A stretch of 8,026 bases of DNA, from positions 1-8,026 of the forward strand of contig DHHG01000020.1 of assembly GCA_002403175.1 (NCBI GenBank), read 5' to 3'. The translations under genes were made by a program, and so were the position numbers. Of this stretch, positions 7,331-8,026 are shown one piece after another. How positions within the stretch are numbered: the first letter of the stretch is position 1; the number at the start of each line of letters is the position of its first letter. The notes under the pieces are model-generated. The model searched no databases. It saw only the letters and a list, made by a program, of their open reading frames with translations, and had not been told where the DNA came from. The stretch comes from Syntrophaceae bacterium UBA4778 (GTDB lineage: Bacteria > Desulfobacterota > Syntrophia > Syntrophales > UBA4778).

Positions 7331-7367
7331 TTCCGCGCTTTACGGAACAGCTTTCGTTATTGAAAGC
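7331..7367 (-). repeat. Pair of adjacent small hairpins downstream of the class I amidotransferase gene
   Basis: GCTTTC / GAAAGC (7350-7355 and 7362-7367) form a perfect 6-bp stem with a 6-base loop. TTCCG / CGGAA (7331-7335 and 7343-7347) form a 5-bp stem with a 7-base loop. They start about 70 bases after the stop at 7437 and could end or stabilise that transcript. Neither is followed by a T-run on the minus strand, so a classical rho-independent terminator is not supported. Confidence 0.25.
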
Positions 7368-7436
7368 ATATACAATTTAATCGCTTTCAGCGAAGCTTTT
7401 AAGCGTGATTTTTGAAGCACTTTTAATACAAAACCT

Positions 7437-8026
7437 TCAGGATAAGATTTTTAGATAATTTTCAAATAAAAGTGCGAAATGCGCACCGATCTTGAACTCT
7501 AATTCGCGTATGCTCTCAAGGAGAACCCCAGGGTCGATCTTTCTTGAATCCAAGAAACCGCGATCACTCTCGATCCAGCGATTCAGATCATTATAGGAAG
7601 CTGCATGATTGTCGAATTGCATTCCGACCAGATGCGGCCTCCCCTGGACCGAAATCATTTCAACCTGGCATTCCCTGGAGGTCGCCAGGACTTCGATTAC
7701 TTTGGGAAGGGGTGGAAGAACCGCCTGGGAATGCCATTTGAAAAGCGGAATCGATTGAGGCAAGTTGTGAAAAAGTGAATGTTCGCGACCTTCTTTTGTA
7801 ATCTGCCCATTCACAAAACCAATACTATTGCAGAAATTTGGCCCCACACTGGCACCCAGGGCATGGGCCAGGAGTTGATGCCCCAGACAAAAGCCAAGAT
7901 AGGCCCTGTCCTTCTCAAGGACGTAGCGGATGGCCTTTTTTTCGGATTTCAGAAACGGATATTTTTCCTCCTCATCGACATTAGGCGCCCCTCCAAGAAC
8001 GATCACGCCATCATAAGGATCTATAT
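7437..8026 (-). CDS. Class I glutamine amidotransferase-like protein, 5' end beyond window
   Basis: The frame is open from the right edge (reading IDPYDGVIVLGGAPN) to TGA at 7439-7437, about 195 residues. GTG at 8006 is inside the conserved first strand and is not the real start. The fold of a GMP-synthase-like class I amidotransferase is visible: the YDGVIVLGG loop, the nucleophile elbow GFCLGHQ with Cys at codon 7889-7887, KWHSQAV, and a final GMQF strand. In active enzymes this strand continues as HPE, giving the catalytic His and Glu. Here the three codons at 7613-7605 read Asp-Asn-His. A C-terminal tail of about 55 residues follows (LNRWIESDRGFL... to KILS). The altered triad leaves open whether it hydrolyses glutamine, uses another gamma-glutamyl substrate, or has lost activity. 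A gap of about 550 bases separates it from the glutamate-synthase-like operon, so it probably belongs to a different transcript. Confidence 0.85.
   Translation of the reverse strand, partial: IDPYDGVIVLGGAPNVDEEEKYPFLKSEKKAIRYVLEKDRAYLGFCLGHQLLAHALGASVGPNFCNSIGFVNGQITKEGREHSLFHNLPQSIPLFKWHSQAVLPPLPKVIEVLATSRECQVEMISVQGRPHLVGMQFDNHAASYNDLNRWIESDRGFLDSRKIDPGVLLESIRELEFKIGAHFALLFENYLKILS

Larger units (their letters stand above)
6970..7436. other. Non-coding spacer upstream of the operon
   Basis: This stretch between the class I amidotransferase stop and the sigma-54-like site has no convincing gene on either strand. It holds small inverted repeats at 7114-7138, 7331-7347 and 7350-7367 and a weak sigma-70-like pair at 7262-7288. 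A minus-strand frame from TTG 7192 runs into the FAD gene start; it is rich in Arg, Lys and Ser, lacks a ribosome site and looks accidental. No tRNA or known riboswitch pattern was recognised. Confidence 0.6.

Noticed and set aside
7380..7413. Stem AAGCG/CGCTT followed by TTTTT on the plus strand, terminator-like
   Set aside because: The T-run is on the plus strand, where there is no gene to terminate; in the minus direction the stem is not followed by a T-tract and the stem is only about 5 bp with a long loop.
1..8026. CRISPR array, insertion sequence, tRNA or rRNA
   Set aside because: No regularly spaced repeats, no transposase reading frame or terminal inverted repeats, and no tRNA- or rRNA-like stretch could be recognised.

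Overview
All five recognisable genes lie on the minus strand and read right to left. The window looks like part of a bacterial chromosome of roughly balanced GC content. The proteins are rich in [4Fe-4S] ferredoxin modules and include archaeal-type (split) glutamate synthase parts and a GlcD-like FAD/Fe-S dehydrogenase. This suggests a strict anaerobe, perhaps of the sulfate-reducing or syntrophic 'deltaproteobacterial' kind (Desulfobacterota). That placement is an inference from gene style only; no rRNA or marker gene is present.

Layout in transcription order. (1) 8026-7437: the 3' part of a class I glutamine amidotransferase-like gene whose start lies beyond the right edge. (2) 7436-6891: a non-coding stretch of about 550 bases with small inverted repeats and, at 6969-6954, a good match to a sigma-54 (-24/-12) promoter placed just before the next gene. 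(3) 6890-1: four tightly packed genes that look like one operon: an FAD-linked oxidase fused to two [4Fe-4S] motifs (6890-5037); a ferredoxin/glutamate-synthase-like protein that has lost nearly every catalytic motif (4995-3586); a second, intact ferredoxin/FMN glutamate synthase domain protein (3589-2099), whose start overlaps the previous stop as ATGA; and a class II glutamine amidotransferase fused to a GXGXG domain (2092 to beyond the left edge), which starts 6 bases after the preceding stop.

Together genes 2-4 of the operon supply all the functional domains of a glutamate synthase large subunit, but cut up and rearranged. The ammonia-releasing domain and the GXGXG domain share one chain, and the FMN domain sits on a separate chain with its own ferredoxin clusters. 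No GltD (NADPH) subunit is seen. The FAD/Fe-S protein is the obvious candidate to feed electrons through the ferredoxin domains to the FMN site. The likely chemistry is glutamine-dependent reductive amination of a 2-oxo acid (glutamate synthase or an N-substituted glutamate synthase relative), driven by oxidation of an unknown organic substrate. The most unusual points are the catalytically stripped tandem paralogue, the replacement of GltD by a GlcD-like protein, the altered cysteine patterns in the FMN protein, the sigma-54-like promoter, and the class I amidotransferase in which the usual HPE motif reads DNH.
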